Below are positions 13,919 to 22,357 of a stretch of DNA of 46,067 bases, piece after piece. The notes below the pieces were generated by a model. It did not search any database. It saw only the letters and a list, made by a program, of their open reading frames with translations, and was not told where the DNA came from. Positions within the stretch are counted from its first letter, which is position 1, and each line of letters starts with the position of its first letter. The stretch comes from Streptobacillus ratti (lineage in GTDB: Bacteria; Fusobacteriota; Fusobacteriia; Fusobacteriales; Leptotrichiaceae), in NCBI RefSeq assembly GCF_001891165.1, contig NZ_LKKW01000005.1, forward strand, positions 1 to 46,067, in the 5' to 3' direction. The position numbers and the translations under genes were made by a program.

Positions 13919-14191
13919 ATGAAAAAAATACCACTTAAAACTGTAATTAAAATAGCTAATCTTTTATTCGATATTTTTTGTTTAGAAGATGAAGATTTTG
14001 TAGATAGAAGAAAGACAAAACCTAAATATCAAAAACTATATAGAAGATTAAAAAATATAAATGAAAATAAAGAAGAGCAAAGGAAAATATGGCATGCTAT
14101 TGAGAGAGAACTATTCAATGATAAAGACTATACATATAAATGTATGTGCGATAATTTAAGAGAGTTAGGATATGAAATTACTTATGACTAA
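13919..14191 (+). CDS. Hypothetical protein
   Basis: 90 residues from ATG 13919, with GAGGAG 6 bases upstream (an upstream in-frame ATG at 13898 lies inside the previous gene and lacks a site). Helical and charged, with two Cys near the end (YKCMCDNL). Unrecognised. Confidence 0.65.
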   Translation: MKKIPLKTVIKIANLLFDIFCLEDEDFVDRRKTKPKYQKLYRRLKNINENKEEQRKIWHAIERELFNDKDYTYKCMCDNLRELGYEITYD

Positions 14192-14207
14192 AGAAAGGTA
14201 GTTAATA

Positions 14208-14573
14208 ATGAATTTAAAATACAGAATATTTAACAAAAAAGATAAAAAATATGAATATGATTTATTCTTAAGTCAAGATGGAAGATATTTAACAAAAGCT
14301 GAATGGATAACAACTATACCATTAACTGAAGATTATCAAGTAGAATGGGGTATAGAAACTAAATATGGTACATTCTATGAAAATGATATTGTTGAGTGGG
14401 AAAAAGAGTATGCAACATTGTATTTAAGTGAATGTGAATTATATTGGAATGGTTACAGTATAATTGAATTTGATGAGACTGCAAAAATAGTAGGTAATGA
14501 TAATTTTGATAATATAGAAGATTTTTTACCACAAGATGAAAATTATTTATACGAATTAAAAGCTGGTAAATGA
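14208..14573 (+). CDS. YopX-like phage protein
   Basis: 121 residues. Opens with 'LKYRIFNKKDKKYEYD' and contains 'GTFYENDIVEWEKEYATLYLSECELYW...IIEFDETAKIVGNDNFDN', the pattern of the YopX family (K-x-R-x-[FW]...GDIV...V-x-GN-x-[YF]-[DE]N). These are common early phage proteins of unknown role. Confidence 0.75.
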   Translation: MNLKYRIFNKKDKKYEYDLFLSQDGRYLTKAEWITTIPLTEDYQVEWGIETKYGTFYENDIVEWEKEYATLYLSECELYWNGYSIIEFDETAKIVGNDNFDNIEDFLPQDENYLYELKAGK

Positions 14574-14596
14574 AAATTAAAAAATGAGGTAGTTAA

Positions 14597-15046
14597 ATGA
14601 ATAAAAGAGAATGTATAGAATATATATTATATAATTATAAAAAGTACAAAATGATTCTGTTGTATTTAAAAGATAATTTAAATATAATAAATATTTCATA
14701 TTTAAAAAGTATTCCTTTTGATTTAGAAAATGTAGACGGAGGACTAAAAGAATATAAGTCAATATATGAAAAAGAAGAAGAAATAAAAGAATTGAGAAAT
14801 ATTAGAATTGATATGTATACTAAATATTTTAAAGTAATTGATTCAGTACTAAAATTACTAGAGGAAGATAAATATTACTATATATTAGTTGACAAATATA
14901 TTAATAAAAAGACTAATTTTGAAATGGAATATAAATATAAAATAGATTCTAGAACTATTTTAAGACATAAAAATAGATTATTAAATGAATTTGAAAAATA
15001 TCTAGATTTAGAATTAATATATAGTATTTTGAAAAAAAATGTATAA
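14597..15046 (+). CDS. ArpU/late transcription regulator-like protein
   Basis: 149 residues. The C-terminal half 'KLLEEDKYYYILVDKYINKKTNFEMEYKYKIDSRTILRHKNRLLNEF' matches the sigma-70 region-4-like helix-turn-helix of ArpU/RinA/DUF1492-type phage late activators (Y-x-R-x-x-R-x-R spacing). It is the last early gene, and directly after its stop codon begins an array of 11-bp repeats leading into a promoter for the late genes, so activation of that promoter is the likely function. Confidence 0.75.
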   Translation: MNKRECIEYILYNYKKYKMILLYLKDNLNIINISYLKSIPFDLENVDGGLKEYKSIYEKEEEIKELRNIRIDMYTKYFKVIDSVLKLLEEDKYYYILVDKYINKKTNFEMEYKYKIDSRTILRHKNRLLNEFEKYLDLELIYSILKKNV

Positions 15047-15112
15047 TGTCGTGTAATTGTCGTATAAATGTCCGATGAATGTCCGATAAATGTCCTTTGA
15101 ATTTCCGAAATT
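15047..15112 (+). repeat. Six 11-bp direct repeats, consensus TGTCCGATAAA
   Basis: Head-to-tail units start at 15047, 15058, 15069, 15080, 15091 and 15102, drifting from TGTCG-TGTAAT to TGTCCGATAAA and TTTCCGAAATT. The 11-bp step puts every unit on the same face of the helix. The fifth unit ends in the promoter -35 box. Probable binding array for the late activator encoded immediately upstream. Confidence 0.85.
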
Positions 15113-15124
15113 ATATGTTATAAT
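15096..15124 (+). promoter_or_regulatory. Inferred late promoter
   Basis: TTTGAA (15096-15101), 17-bp spacer, perfect TATAAT (15119-15124). The weak -35 lies inside the fifth 11-bp repeat, the geometry of an activator-dependent promoter. It points at the terminase and structural genes. Confidence 0.7.
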
Positions 15125-15187
15125 ATTAATATATAGAATTATGTACAGATTTCTTAACCTAGAATTATATATCTATAAAATTATTTT

Positions 15188-15213
15188 AAGCCACGTATAA
15201 ACGGGGCTTTTTT
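15188..15213 (+). terminator. Leader terminator before the late operon
   Basis: AAGCC-acg-tataaa-cgg-GGCTT followed by TTTTTT. It lies about 60 bases after the inferred late start, so the promoter would make a short leader RNA of about 80 nt unless transcription reads through. Confidence 0.7.
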
Positions 15214-15332
15214 AGTTTAAAAAAATAAGGTACTTTTGAGCTTTTAAAATTGCTTGAGGGTCTTGCGAAGCCCGATTTGTATCTATTTAGAGTTGTTTTT
15301 TTAATTCATTTCCGTTCCGAAGGGAGGTTCAT
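15214..15332. other. Noncoding stretch before terminase; possible cos/packaging region
   Basis: No frame is open. It contains CTTGAGGGTCTTGCGAAGCCC, less AT-rich than its surroundings, and the strong ribosome site GAAGGGAGG for terminase. Lambda-type phages keep cos next to the small terminase gene, so this is a candidate, but no cohesive-end sequence can be proven. Confidence 0.3.
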
Positions 15333-15875
15333 ATGTTGATAAAAGAAGGGCAATTAATAAAAGCTGTAGAATTAGCAAAAATAATAGGTATAACAGATAG
15401 GCATGTAAGGAATTTAGCAAAAGAAGGAATTATAAAAAAAACGGAAACAGGTAAATATTTATTCATTGAAAGTTTACAAGGATATATTAGATATTTAGAA
15501 ACTAAAAAAGAAGCTGATGTAAATTTAAAAGATGAAAAAATAAAAGAGGAAATTTCTAAAATTAAAGTTGATACTGAATTAAAAAAAATTAGAATAGCAG
15601 AATTAAAAAATCAATTATACGATGCTAAAATTGTTGAAGAAGTTATGAATAATATGCTTGTAAATCTTAAGGGGAAATTATTATCTGTTTCTAATAAAAT
15701 AGCACCTTTAGTTATTGCATGTGATAATCTTGGAGAGATACAAAGCATAATACACGATTCTATTAGTGATACATTAGTAGAATTAAGTAATTATAATTCT
15801 GATTTATTTAAAAATCAAAAACATATTGAAGAAATAGAAGAAATAGAAATAGAAGAAATTATTAAAAGAGAGTAG
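15333..15875 (+). CDS. Terminase small subunit (Nu1-like)
   Basis: 180 residues. Winged-helix DNA-binding N-terminus ('AVELAKIIGITDRHVRNLAKEGIIKK', 11-36), a coiled-coil middle (60-100) and a helical C-terminus, as in lambda gpNu1. It recognises the packaging site and recruits the large subunit encoded 3 bases downstream. Confidence 0.9.
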   Translation: MLIKEGQLIKAVELAKIIGITDRHVRNLAKEGIIKKTETGKYLFIESLQGYIRYLETKKEADVNLKDEKIKEEISKIKVDTELKKIRIAELKNQLYDAKIVEEVMNNMLVNLKGKLLSVSNKIAPLVIACDNLGEIQSIIHDSISDTLVELSNYNSDLFKNQKHIEEIEEIEIEEIIKRE

Positions 15876-15878
15876 AAA

Positions 15879-17672
15879 ATGGAAAAATTAAAAAATAAAA
15901 CTGAAAGTCTTTTTAAAAATATTTTGAAAGTATTAAATCCGCCGCCTAAACTTACAATTGATACTTGGGCTGATAATTATAGAAAACTTAGTTCAAAAAC
16001 ATCAGCAGAACCTGGTAAATGGAATACAAAAAGAGTTCCATATCAAAAAGAAGTTATGAAAGCTATTTCAGATAATAAGACTAGAAAAGTAGTTATGATG
16101 TATGGAGCCCAATTATCAAAAACAGAAATATTACTAAATACATTTGGATTTTATGCTGATTATGATCCATCGCCTATAATGTATTTGCTACCAACAAAAG
16201 AATTAGCTAAAGATTTTGCTACTACAAGACTTAATGATATGATTTTATCTACACCACAATTAAAAAATAAAATAATTGATAGTGATTCTAGGGATACTAT
16301 AACTCAAAAAGAATTTGCAGGAGGATATATAGTTTTGGTTGGAAGTAATTCAGCTACTGAGTTATCAAGTAGACCTATAAGAATATTATTAGCTGATGAG
16401 GTTGATAGATTTCCTAACGATGTAAAAGGCGAAGGAGATCCATTGAATTTGGCTATTGCACGGACTACTACATTTTGGAATAAGAAAATAGTATTAACAT
16501 CTACTCCCACAATAAAAGGAGAATCAAGAATTGAAGATGAATTTGAAAATAGTACTCAAGAATTATATCATATACCTTGTCCTAAATGTGGAATATTACA
16601 GAAATTAGAGTGGCAAAATATTATATTTGAACCAATTGGACATAAATGTAATAGTTGCTTTAATGTTTCAAATGAATATGAATGGAAGAAAAATTTAGAA
16701 AAAGGTGTGTGGATAGCACAAAATGATAAAATTGATATTTATGATGTTAGAGGATTTCATATATCAGAATTATATAGTCCATTTTCAAAGTGGAGTGAAA
16801 TAATAAAAAAGTTTAAAGAAGCAAAAGGTGATTTGCAAAAAATGAAAGTTTTTACAAACACTTGTCTTGGTGAATCTTTTGAAGAAAAAAGAGAAAAACT
16901 AGATCCTATACAAATTCAAAAAAGAGTAGAACATTATGGTTGTGAAATACCAGATGAAGTGCATGTATTAACTGCTGGTGTTGATGTCCAAGATGACCGT
17001 TTAGAAATAGAGGTTGTTGGTTGGGGTGAAGAAGAGGAATCATGGGGAATTTATTATAAACAATTTTTTGGAAATCCTGGTAAAAAAAATGTATGGGAAC
17101 AATTAGATAGATATTTAGATACAGAATTTTCATATAAGAATGGAGAAAAAATTAAAATTTTGTGTACTTGTATAGATACAGGAGGACATTATACAAATGA
17201 AGCTTATGAGTTTATAAAACCTAGAGAATTTAAGCGAATTTTTGGTATTAAAGGTAGTTCTCAAGAGGCCGCACCTTTTATTAAAAGACCAACTAAAACT
17301 AATAAAGGACAGATATCTTTATTTAGTTTAGGAGTAAGTACAGGTAAAGAAACTATAATGTCTAGGTTAAAAATAGATATTCCAGGACCAAGATACATGC
17401 ATTTTCCAGATGATGTGGAAAGAGGATATACTGAAACATATTTTAAAGGTTTAACTTCTGAAAATAAAGTTGTAACTTTTGAAAAAGGTATTAGAAAAGT
17501 AAAATGGAAAGTTGTTGGAGATAAAAGGAATGAACCTTTAGATTTAAGAAATTATAGTTATGCAGCATTAAAAATTTTGAACCCTGATTTAAGTAGAAAA
17601 TATAAAATTAAAGGAACTGAATTAGTTCAAAATCAAAAAAAAGGTAGAAGAATGATAAGAAAGGGGATATAA
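15879..17672 (+). CDS. Terminase large subunit (lambda gpA family)
   Basis: 597 residues, normal for gpA. ATPase part: Walker A-like 'YGAQLSKT' (75-82), 'LLADEVDRFP' Walker B near 170. A four-Cys zinc knuckle (CPKC...CNSC) follows, then the nuclease part with 'TAGVDVQDDRLEIEVVGWG' and 'CIDTGGHYT'. It cuts concatemeric DNA and pumps it into the prohead. The last base overlaps the next ATG. Confidence 0.97.
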   Translation: MEKLKNKTESLFKNILKVLNPPPKLTIDTWADNYRKLSSKTSAEPGKWNTKRVPYQKEVMKAISDNKTRKVVMMYGAQLSKTEILLNTFGFYADYDPSPIMYLLPTKELAKDFATTRLNDMILSTPQLKNKIIDSDSRDTITQKEFAGGYIVLVGSNSATELSSRPIRILLADEVDRFPNDVKGEGDPLNLAIARTTTFWNKKIVLTSTPTIKGESRIEDEFENSTQELYHIPCPKCGILQKLEWQNIIFEPIGHKCNSCFNVSNEYEWKKNLEKGVWIAQNDKIDIYDVRGFHISELYSPFSKWSEIIKKFKEAKGDLQKMKVFTNTCLGESFEEKREKLDPIQIQKRVEHYGCEIPDEVHVLTAGVDVQDDRLEIEVVGWGEEEESWGIYYKQFFGNPGKKNVWEQLDRYLDTEFSYKNGEKIKILCTCIDTGGHYTNEAYEFIKPREFKRIFGIKGSSQEAAPFIKRPTKTNKGQISLFSLGVSTGKETIMSRLKIDIPGPRYMHFPDDVERGYTETYFKGLTSENKVVTFEKGIRKVKWKVVGDKRNEPLDLRNYSYAALKILNPDLSRKYKIKGTELVQNQKKGRRMIRKGI

Positions 17673-17911
17673 TGGAGCATTATAATAAAGAAATATGTCA
17701 AGAAATGATAAATATGTATATTGAAGCTGAAAAAGCTGTTTTGACAGGTCAAAGATATAGAATAGGTTCAAGAGAATTAGAACGTGCTAATTTAAGTGAA
17801 ATAGTAAAAAATAGAATGATATGGGAAAGAAGATTAGTAGATTTAAATACAGGTGGAGGAAGTACTATTAAAAGAAAGAAAATAAGAGGGATAATACCCA
17901 GAGATTTATAA
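17672..17911 (+). CDS. Head-tail connector gpW-like (DUF6148)
   Basis: 79 residues. 'MYIEAEKAVLTGQRYRIGSRELERANLSEIVKNRMIWERRL' is the gpW/DUF6148 signature; gpW plugs the portal after packaging. Ends with a basic tail. Lies between terminase and portal, as in lambda. Confidence 0.85.
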   Translation: MEHYNKEICQEMINMYIEAEKAVLTGQRYRIGSRELERANLSEIVKNRMIWERRLVDLNTGGGSTIKRKKIRGIIPRDL

Positions 17912-17933
17912 CATCTAAAGGAGAAGGGAATAA

Positions 17934-19505
17934 ATGAATTTAATTGATAAAACTATTGAAATAGTTAGCCCTACAATGGCTTTAAAACGACAGTTAGCTA
18001 GACAGAATTTAAAAAAATTAAAAATAATGAATAAGGGATATAGCGAACATGGAGCTAGTAAAAGAAAAAAATCATTGCAAGGTTGGATTACTTCTTTAGG
18101 TGGTCCACAAAGTGATATTTATGATAATAAAGATACCTTAGTAGCAAGATCTAGAGACTTATTTATGGGTTCTCCATTAGCAAGAGGAGGACTTGAAAGA
18201 ATAAACACTAATGTTATTGGGTCAGGATTAAAATTAAAATCAGCTATAAATAGTAAACTTTTGGGATTAAATGATATAGAAGCTGAAGAAATAGAAACAA
18301 AAATAAAACAAGAATTTTCATTGTGGGCTGACTATAACATAGAACAGACAGGATTATTAGATTTTTATCAAGTTCAAGATTTAGTTTTTTTAACTACAAT
18401 GTTAAATGGTGAATGTTTTATACATTTAAGCTATTTTGAAACACCAAATACACCATATTCATTAAAATTAAATGTAATAGAACCTGATAGAATTGCAACT
18501 CCAAAAGATAAGAAAAATGATAAAACAATTGTAAATGGAATAAAAATTGATAAGAATGGAAGAATTGAAGGATACTATATTTTAGATAATCATCCAAATG
18601 ATTCTTCTGTTTTTAGTTTAAATTCAAATGAAAATTATAAATATATACCAATATATGGTAGTGAAGGACAACTTAATATTATACATTTAGCATTATTAGA
18701 AAGACCAAATCAAATTAGAGGAGTTCCTATATTAGCACCTGTAATAGAAAGTTTAAAACAATTAGATAGATATACAGATGCAGAATTAATGAGTGCAGTA
18801 ATTAGTTCTATGTTAACAGTTTTTATTGAAAGTTCAGGACCAGAACAAGGAAGTCTTGGAGAGTTTGGAAATATAAATGAAGAAGACAGAATTGATACTA
18901 GTGGAGATAATTTAGAATTAGGTTCGGGAGCTATACTTGAATTAAATCCAGGAGAGCATGTTAATACAGTAAATCCTGCAAGACCAAATTCTCAATTTGA
19001 ACCATTTATGACAGCTATTATAAGACAAATTGGTAGTTCTATAGGCGTACCATATGAATTATTAATTATGCATTTTACAAGTAGTTATTCTGCAAGTAGA
19101 GCTGCATTATTAGAAGCATGGAAAACTTTTAGAAAAAGACGTGAATGGTTATCTCGTAAATTTTGTCAAGTTGTTTATGAAGAATGGTTAAGACATGCAT
19201 TTTTAATTAATAGATTAGATTTACCAAAATATGAAGAAGATTATTTAATTAAAAAAGCTTATTCAAATGCAACATGGAATGGACCAAGTCAAGGTCAAAT
19301 AGACCCATTGAAAGAGGTTAATGCAGCGATTAAAAGAATTGATAATGGTTTATCTACAAGAAGTAGAGAAACTGCTGAATTAAATGGTGGAGATTTTGAA
19401 CAAAATGTTAGAATTTTATCAAAAGAACAAAAGATATTAATTGAAAAGGAGGTGAAAATATCAAATGAAGAAAAAAATGATGTTTTGGAATTTAATCAAG
19501 AATGA
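17934..19505 (+). CDS. Portal protein (lambda gpB family)
   Basis: 523 residues, typical length. 'RSRDLFMGSPLARGGLERINTNVIGSGLKLKS' and 'PYELLIMHFTSSYSASRAALLEAWKTFRKRREWLSRKF' are hallmark segments. Forms the dodecameric DNA gate at the head vertex. Its 3' end overlaps the protease gene by 41 bp, in another frame. Confidence 0.97.
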   Translation: MNLIDKTIEIVSPTMALKRQLARQNLKKLKIMNKGYSEHGASKRKKSLQGWITSLGGPQSDIYDNKDTLVARSRDLFMGSPLARGGLERINTNVIGSGLKLKSAINSKLLGLNDIEAEEIETKIKQEFSLWADYNIEQTGLLDFYQVQDLVFLTTMLNGECFIHLSYFETPNTPYSLKLNVIEPDRIATPKDKKNDKTIVNGIKIDKNGRIEGYYILDNHPNDSSVFSLNSNENYKYIPIYGSEGQLNIIHLALLERPNQIRGVPILAPVIESLKQLDRYTDAELMSAVISSMLTVFIESSGPEQGSLGEFGNINEEDRIDTSGDNLELGSGAILELNPGEHVNTVNPARPNSQFEPFMTAIIRQIGSSIGVPYELLIMHFTSSYSASRAALLEAWKTFRKRREWLSRKFCQVVYEEWLRHAFLINRLDLPKYEEDYLIKKAYSNATWNGPSQGQIDPLKEVNAAIKRIDNGLSTRSRETAELNGGDFEQNVRILSKEQKILIEKEVKISNEEKNDVLEFNQE

Positions 19506-20454
19506 AAAGGAGGCTAACTTATTTATTTATGGAGAGATAGGAGAATCTAGTTGGACTGGAGAAGGAGTAACATCAAAAGAGATTGCTAGGCAATTATCTA
19601 GTTTAGAAAATATTGATACTATAAATGTCCATATAAATTCAGCTGGAGGTAGTGTTACTCATGCTGTAGCAATTTCTAATTTATTAAAACAATCTAAATT
19701 AAAAACTATAGCTTATATAGATGGAATTGCAGCAAGTGCTGCTACAATAATAACTAGTTCATGTGATATTGTTAGAATGCCTAAGAATGCTATTTTCATG
19801 ATACACAACCCTAGTACATTTGTAGTTGGAGAAACTAAGGATATGGAAAAAGCTATAGAAATATTAGAAAAGATGAAAGATAATATAATTGAAACATATT
19901 TATCTAAGACAAAATTATCTAAAGAAGAGTTATCGGATTTAATGGATAAAGAAACATGGCTAAATTCAGAAGAAGCTAAAAAATATGGATTTATAGATGA
20001 GATAGTTGATGATGATATAGATTTAGAAATAAAAGATAATTGTATAATTTCAAATAATTTAGTTTTTAATAAAACTAAAAATATTAAAAACAAGGAGGAA
20101 GTAATAATGACTAAAGAAGAATTATTAGAAAAATACCCTAATATTTATAATGAAATATTAAATGAAGGTGTAGAAAAAGGTGTAATTCAAGAAAGAAATA
20201 GAATAAAAGAAATAGATGATTTAGGTATTATAGATGAAATAGTAACAAATGCAAAGTTTGTAGATATTAAAAATGCAAAAGATGTATCTTTTGAAATATT
20301 AAAAAATAAAAAAATATTATCTTCAGATAAATTGACTAATATAATTTCAGAAGGTAAGCCTATAATTTTAGATAAAGAAAAATCAGAAAATATAGACACA
20401 GATGAAATAAAAGCTGATTTAATTTTAAATCAATTAAAAGGAGTGAAGAAATAA
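19465..20454 (+). CDS. Head maturation protease (ClpP/S49-like) with C-terminal scaffold region
   Basis: 329 residues; AAGGAGGTG lies 10 bases before ATG. ClpP fold with oxyanion 'SAGGSV' (59-64), nucleophile S91 ('DGIAASAA') and H114 ('FMIHNPS'). The protease domain ends near 190 and a helical, charged extension follows (215-329), beginning at an internal in-frame ATG with its own ribosome site. This is the lambda C/Nu3 plan: one polypeptide is protease plus scaffold, the nested product is scaffold alone. Confidence 0.95.
   Translation: MKKKMMFWNLIKNEKEANLFIYGEIGESSWTGEGVTSKEIARQLSSLENIDTINVHINSAGGSVTHAVAISNLLKQSKLKTIAYIDGIAASAATIITSSCDIVRMPKNAIFMIHNPSTFVVGETKDMEKAIEILEKMKDNIIETYLSKTKLSKEELSDLMDKETWLNSEEAKKYGFIDEIVDDDIDLEIKDNCIISNNLVFNKTKNIKNKEEVIMTKEELLEKYPNIYNEILNEGVEKGVIQERNRIKEIDDLGIIDEIVTNAKFVDIKNAKDVSFEILKNKKILSSDKLTNIISEGKPIILDKEKSENIDTDEIKADLILNQLKGVKK
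20107..20454 (+). CDS. Nested scaffold protein (lambda Nu3-like), internal start
   Basis: In-frame ATG at 20107 (residue 215 of the protease) preceded by AAGGAGGA seven bases away, a ribosome site stronger than many real starts here. The 115-residue product (MTKEELLEKYPNIYNEI...NQLKGVKK) is helical and charged, as scaffolds are. It would be made in excess over the protease fusion and removed during maturation. Supported by position before decoration and capsid genes. Confidence 0.75.
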   Translation: MTKEELLEKYPNIYNEILNEGVEKGVIQERNRIKEIDDLGIIDEIVTNAKFVDIKNAKDVSFEILKNKKILSSDKLTNIISEGKPIILDKEKSENIDTDEIKADLILNQLKGVKK

Positions 20455-20777
20455 TGAAAATGGATTATAAAGTAGAGAATAAACAATTATTAACAGGATT
20501 TAAAGATCCCGTAATAATGTTTTTAGAATTATCAACAGGAGCATTAAAAAAGGGAGATATTGTAAATGAAGACTGTAAAATTATAACAGAAGATACAGAA
20601 GTATATGGAATAGTTGCAGAAGATATTGATGCTTCAAAAGGTAAAGTAAAAATTCCTATATATGTTGAAGGAGAATTTATAATAGATTATTGTAATTATG
20701 GAAATGTTTCAAAAGAAGAAATAATAAAAAAATGTAAAAAACAAAATATATATTTAAGAAAATTAGGAGGTAAATAA
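20454..20777 (+). CDS. Head decoration protein (lambda gpD family)
   Basis: 107 residues, standard size. 'FKDPVIMFLELSTGALKKGDIV' and 'EVYGIVAEDIDASKGKVKIPIYVEGEF' match gpD. It trimerises on the expanded capsid and stabilises it. Start overlaps the protease stop (TAATG). Confidence 0.9.
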   Translation: MKMDYKVENKQLLTGFKDPVIMFLELSTGALKKGDIVNEDCKIITEDTEVYGIVAEDIDASKGKVKIPIYVEGEFIIDYCNYGNVSKEEIIKKCKKQNIYLRKLGGK

Positions 20778-21805
20778 TGTTAGGAATAACTTTAAAAGCT
20801 TTATTTTTAGTAATAAATCAAATGGAAAAACCCAAAACATTTTTATATGATACATTCTTTGGAGATAGAGAAACAACAGATAAACAAAAAATAATTGTAG
20901 AATATTCAAATGGAAGAAGATTAATGGCTCCAGTAGTAAGTAGATTTGTTCCAGGACAAGAAATGCCTAAAGAAACATTTAGCGGGAAATTTTATGAACC
21001 TCATAAGATAGCACCAATGAGAACATTTACTGCTGATGAATTTGCTTTTGAAAGAATTGCAGGACAAAATCCTTTCTCAAATTCTGATCCAGAAACAAAA
21101 AAGGCTAAATTAATTGCACAAACACTTGAAGAACAACAGACACAAATATCAAGAAGATTAGAAAATATGGCTGCCTCAGTATTGTATAATTTAGAAATAA
21201 ATGTAGAAGGAGATAGTATTATAGATAAAGTTCAATATTATGACACTTCAAATACAGAACATCATGTAACAATAGCTACTAAATGGGATCAAGCAAATGC
21301 TAATCCTTTAGAAGATATAAAAACTGCATTAAGAAATATATCAGAAAATGGTGGAAGTAGACCAAATATTATAGTATTAGATCCTGTTGCATCAGATTTA
21401 TTACAAAAAAATAGTAAATTTATGGAACAGTTAAATACAAGAAGATATGATATAGCAACAATTAAACCTGAATATGTTTCTATTGACGGAGTAATATATT
21501 TAGGTTCAATACCTTCTTTAGGTGTAGATTTAATAGAGTATCAAGAATATTATGATTATATAGATAATGATGGTGCAACAAAAACAAAATCAGTTATACC
21601 AGAAGGAACTGTACTTTTGGCACCAATTAACAATAAAGTTAAATTTGCTGCTGAGAGTTCAATAAAAGATGGATTATTAGAAGGTGAATTTATACCTAGA
21701 GTAACAGAGGATGAATTAAATGATAAAATAACTTTAAGAACTATATCAAAACCTATTCTAATACCTAGAAATACAAAATCAATTAAAGTTTTAAAAGTAA
21801 AATAG
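20777..21805 (+). CDS. Major capsid protein (lambda gpE family)
   Basis: 342 residues, typical of gpE. 'TFLYDTFFGDRETTDKQKIIVEY', 'KIAPMRTFTADEFAFERIAGQNPFS' and 'RPNIIVLDPVASDLLQKNSKF' are conserved landmarks. Forms the icosahedral shell with the preceding decoration protein. AGGAGG precedes the ATG, which overlaps the upstream stop by one base. Confidence 0.97.
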   Translation: MLGITLKALFLVINQMEKPKTFLYDTFFGDRETTDKQKIIVEYSNGRRLMAPVVSRFVPGQEMPKETFSGKFYEPHKIAPMRTFTADEFAFERIAGQNPFSNSDPETKKAKLIAQTLEEQQTQISRRLENMAASVLYNLEINVEGDSIIDKVQYYDTSNTEHHVTIATKWDQANANPLEDIKTALRNISENGGSRPNIIVLDPVASDLLQKNSKFMEQLNTRRYDIATIKPEYVSIDGVIYLGSIPSLGVDLIEYQEYYDYIDNDGATKTKSVIPEGTVLLAPINNKVKFAAESSIKDGLLEGEFIPRVTEDELNDKITLRTISKPILIPRNTKSIKVLKVK

Positions 21806-21818
21806 GAGATGATAATTG

Positions 21819-22022
21819 ATGAAATATAAAGTAAATACACAATTAATATATGGTGGTAAATTATATAATATTGGAGATGATATATCAATATTAGAACCAA
21901 CTACATTAGAAGTTTGTTTAAAAGATAATTTAATAGTTGAAATATCTGAAGAAATAATATCTGAAAATACGCCTGAAGAAATATCTGAAAAGGTATCAAA
22001 ATCTAGTAAAAAAGGTAAATAA
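21819..22022 (+). CDS. Small head-completion candidate
   Basis: 67 residues from ATG 21819, AGGAGATG upstream (a TTG at 21816 is less likely). Beta N-terminus 'YKVNTQLIYGGKLYNIGDDISIL' and an acidic-to-basic tail rich in SEEIS/KSSKKGK. Its place after the capsid suggests a head completion or accessory role; unrecognised. Confidence 0.65.
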   Translation: MKYKVNTQLIYGGKLYNIGDDISILEPTTLEVCLKDNLIVEISEEIISENTPEEISEKVSKSSKKGK

Positions 22023-22024
22023 AA

Positions 22025-22357
22025 ATGAATTTTAAAGAAATTGTTTCTAAAGATATAACTACAACATTTTTAAATTTAAATGAATTTGCAACAGATCATA
22101 AATTAAATGGTAGAATAGTTAAATGTGTTATTGATGAAGATAAATTTGAAAATAAAATAAGGATGGGGACTATACTTACTCAAGTAGAGGGGGTAATAAG
22201 ACGAGGAATTACCATATTTATCGGACAAGAGGAACTATATGCTATTCCCCATGTTGGAGAACATTTTAAACTTGATGATTTAGATTATGAAGTTTTAAAA
22301 TTTAAAATGGATATAGGAATTTATGAAATAGATTTAGTTATTTGGGAAGAGATATGA
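22025..22357 (+). CDS. Head-tail joining protein (gpFII/ATP-binding-sugar-transporter-like fold)
   Basis: 110 residues, beta-rich: 'GRIVKCVIDEDKFENKIRMGTILTQVEGVIRRGITIFIGQEELYAIPHVGEHFKLDDLDYEVLKFK'. The 'P..G..F.LD...Y.V' ending and location match small lambda FII-type head-tail joining proteins. ATGA overlap with the next gene. Confidence 0.65.
   Translation: MNFKEIVSKDITTTFLNLNEFATDHKLNGRIVKCVIDEDKFENKIRMGTILTQVEGVIRRGITIFIGQEELYAIPHVGEHFKLDDLDYEVLKFKMDIGIYEIDLVIWEEI

Noticed and set aside
15214-15332. Defined cos site
   Set aside because: Position is suggestive but no cohesive-end or Nu1-type box can be identified from sequence alone.
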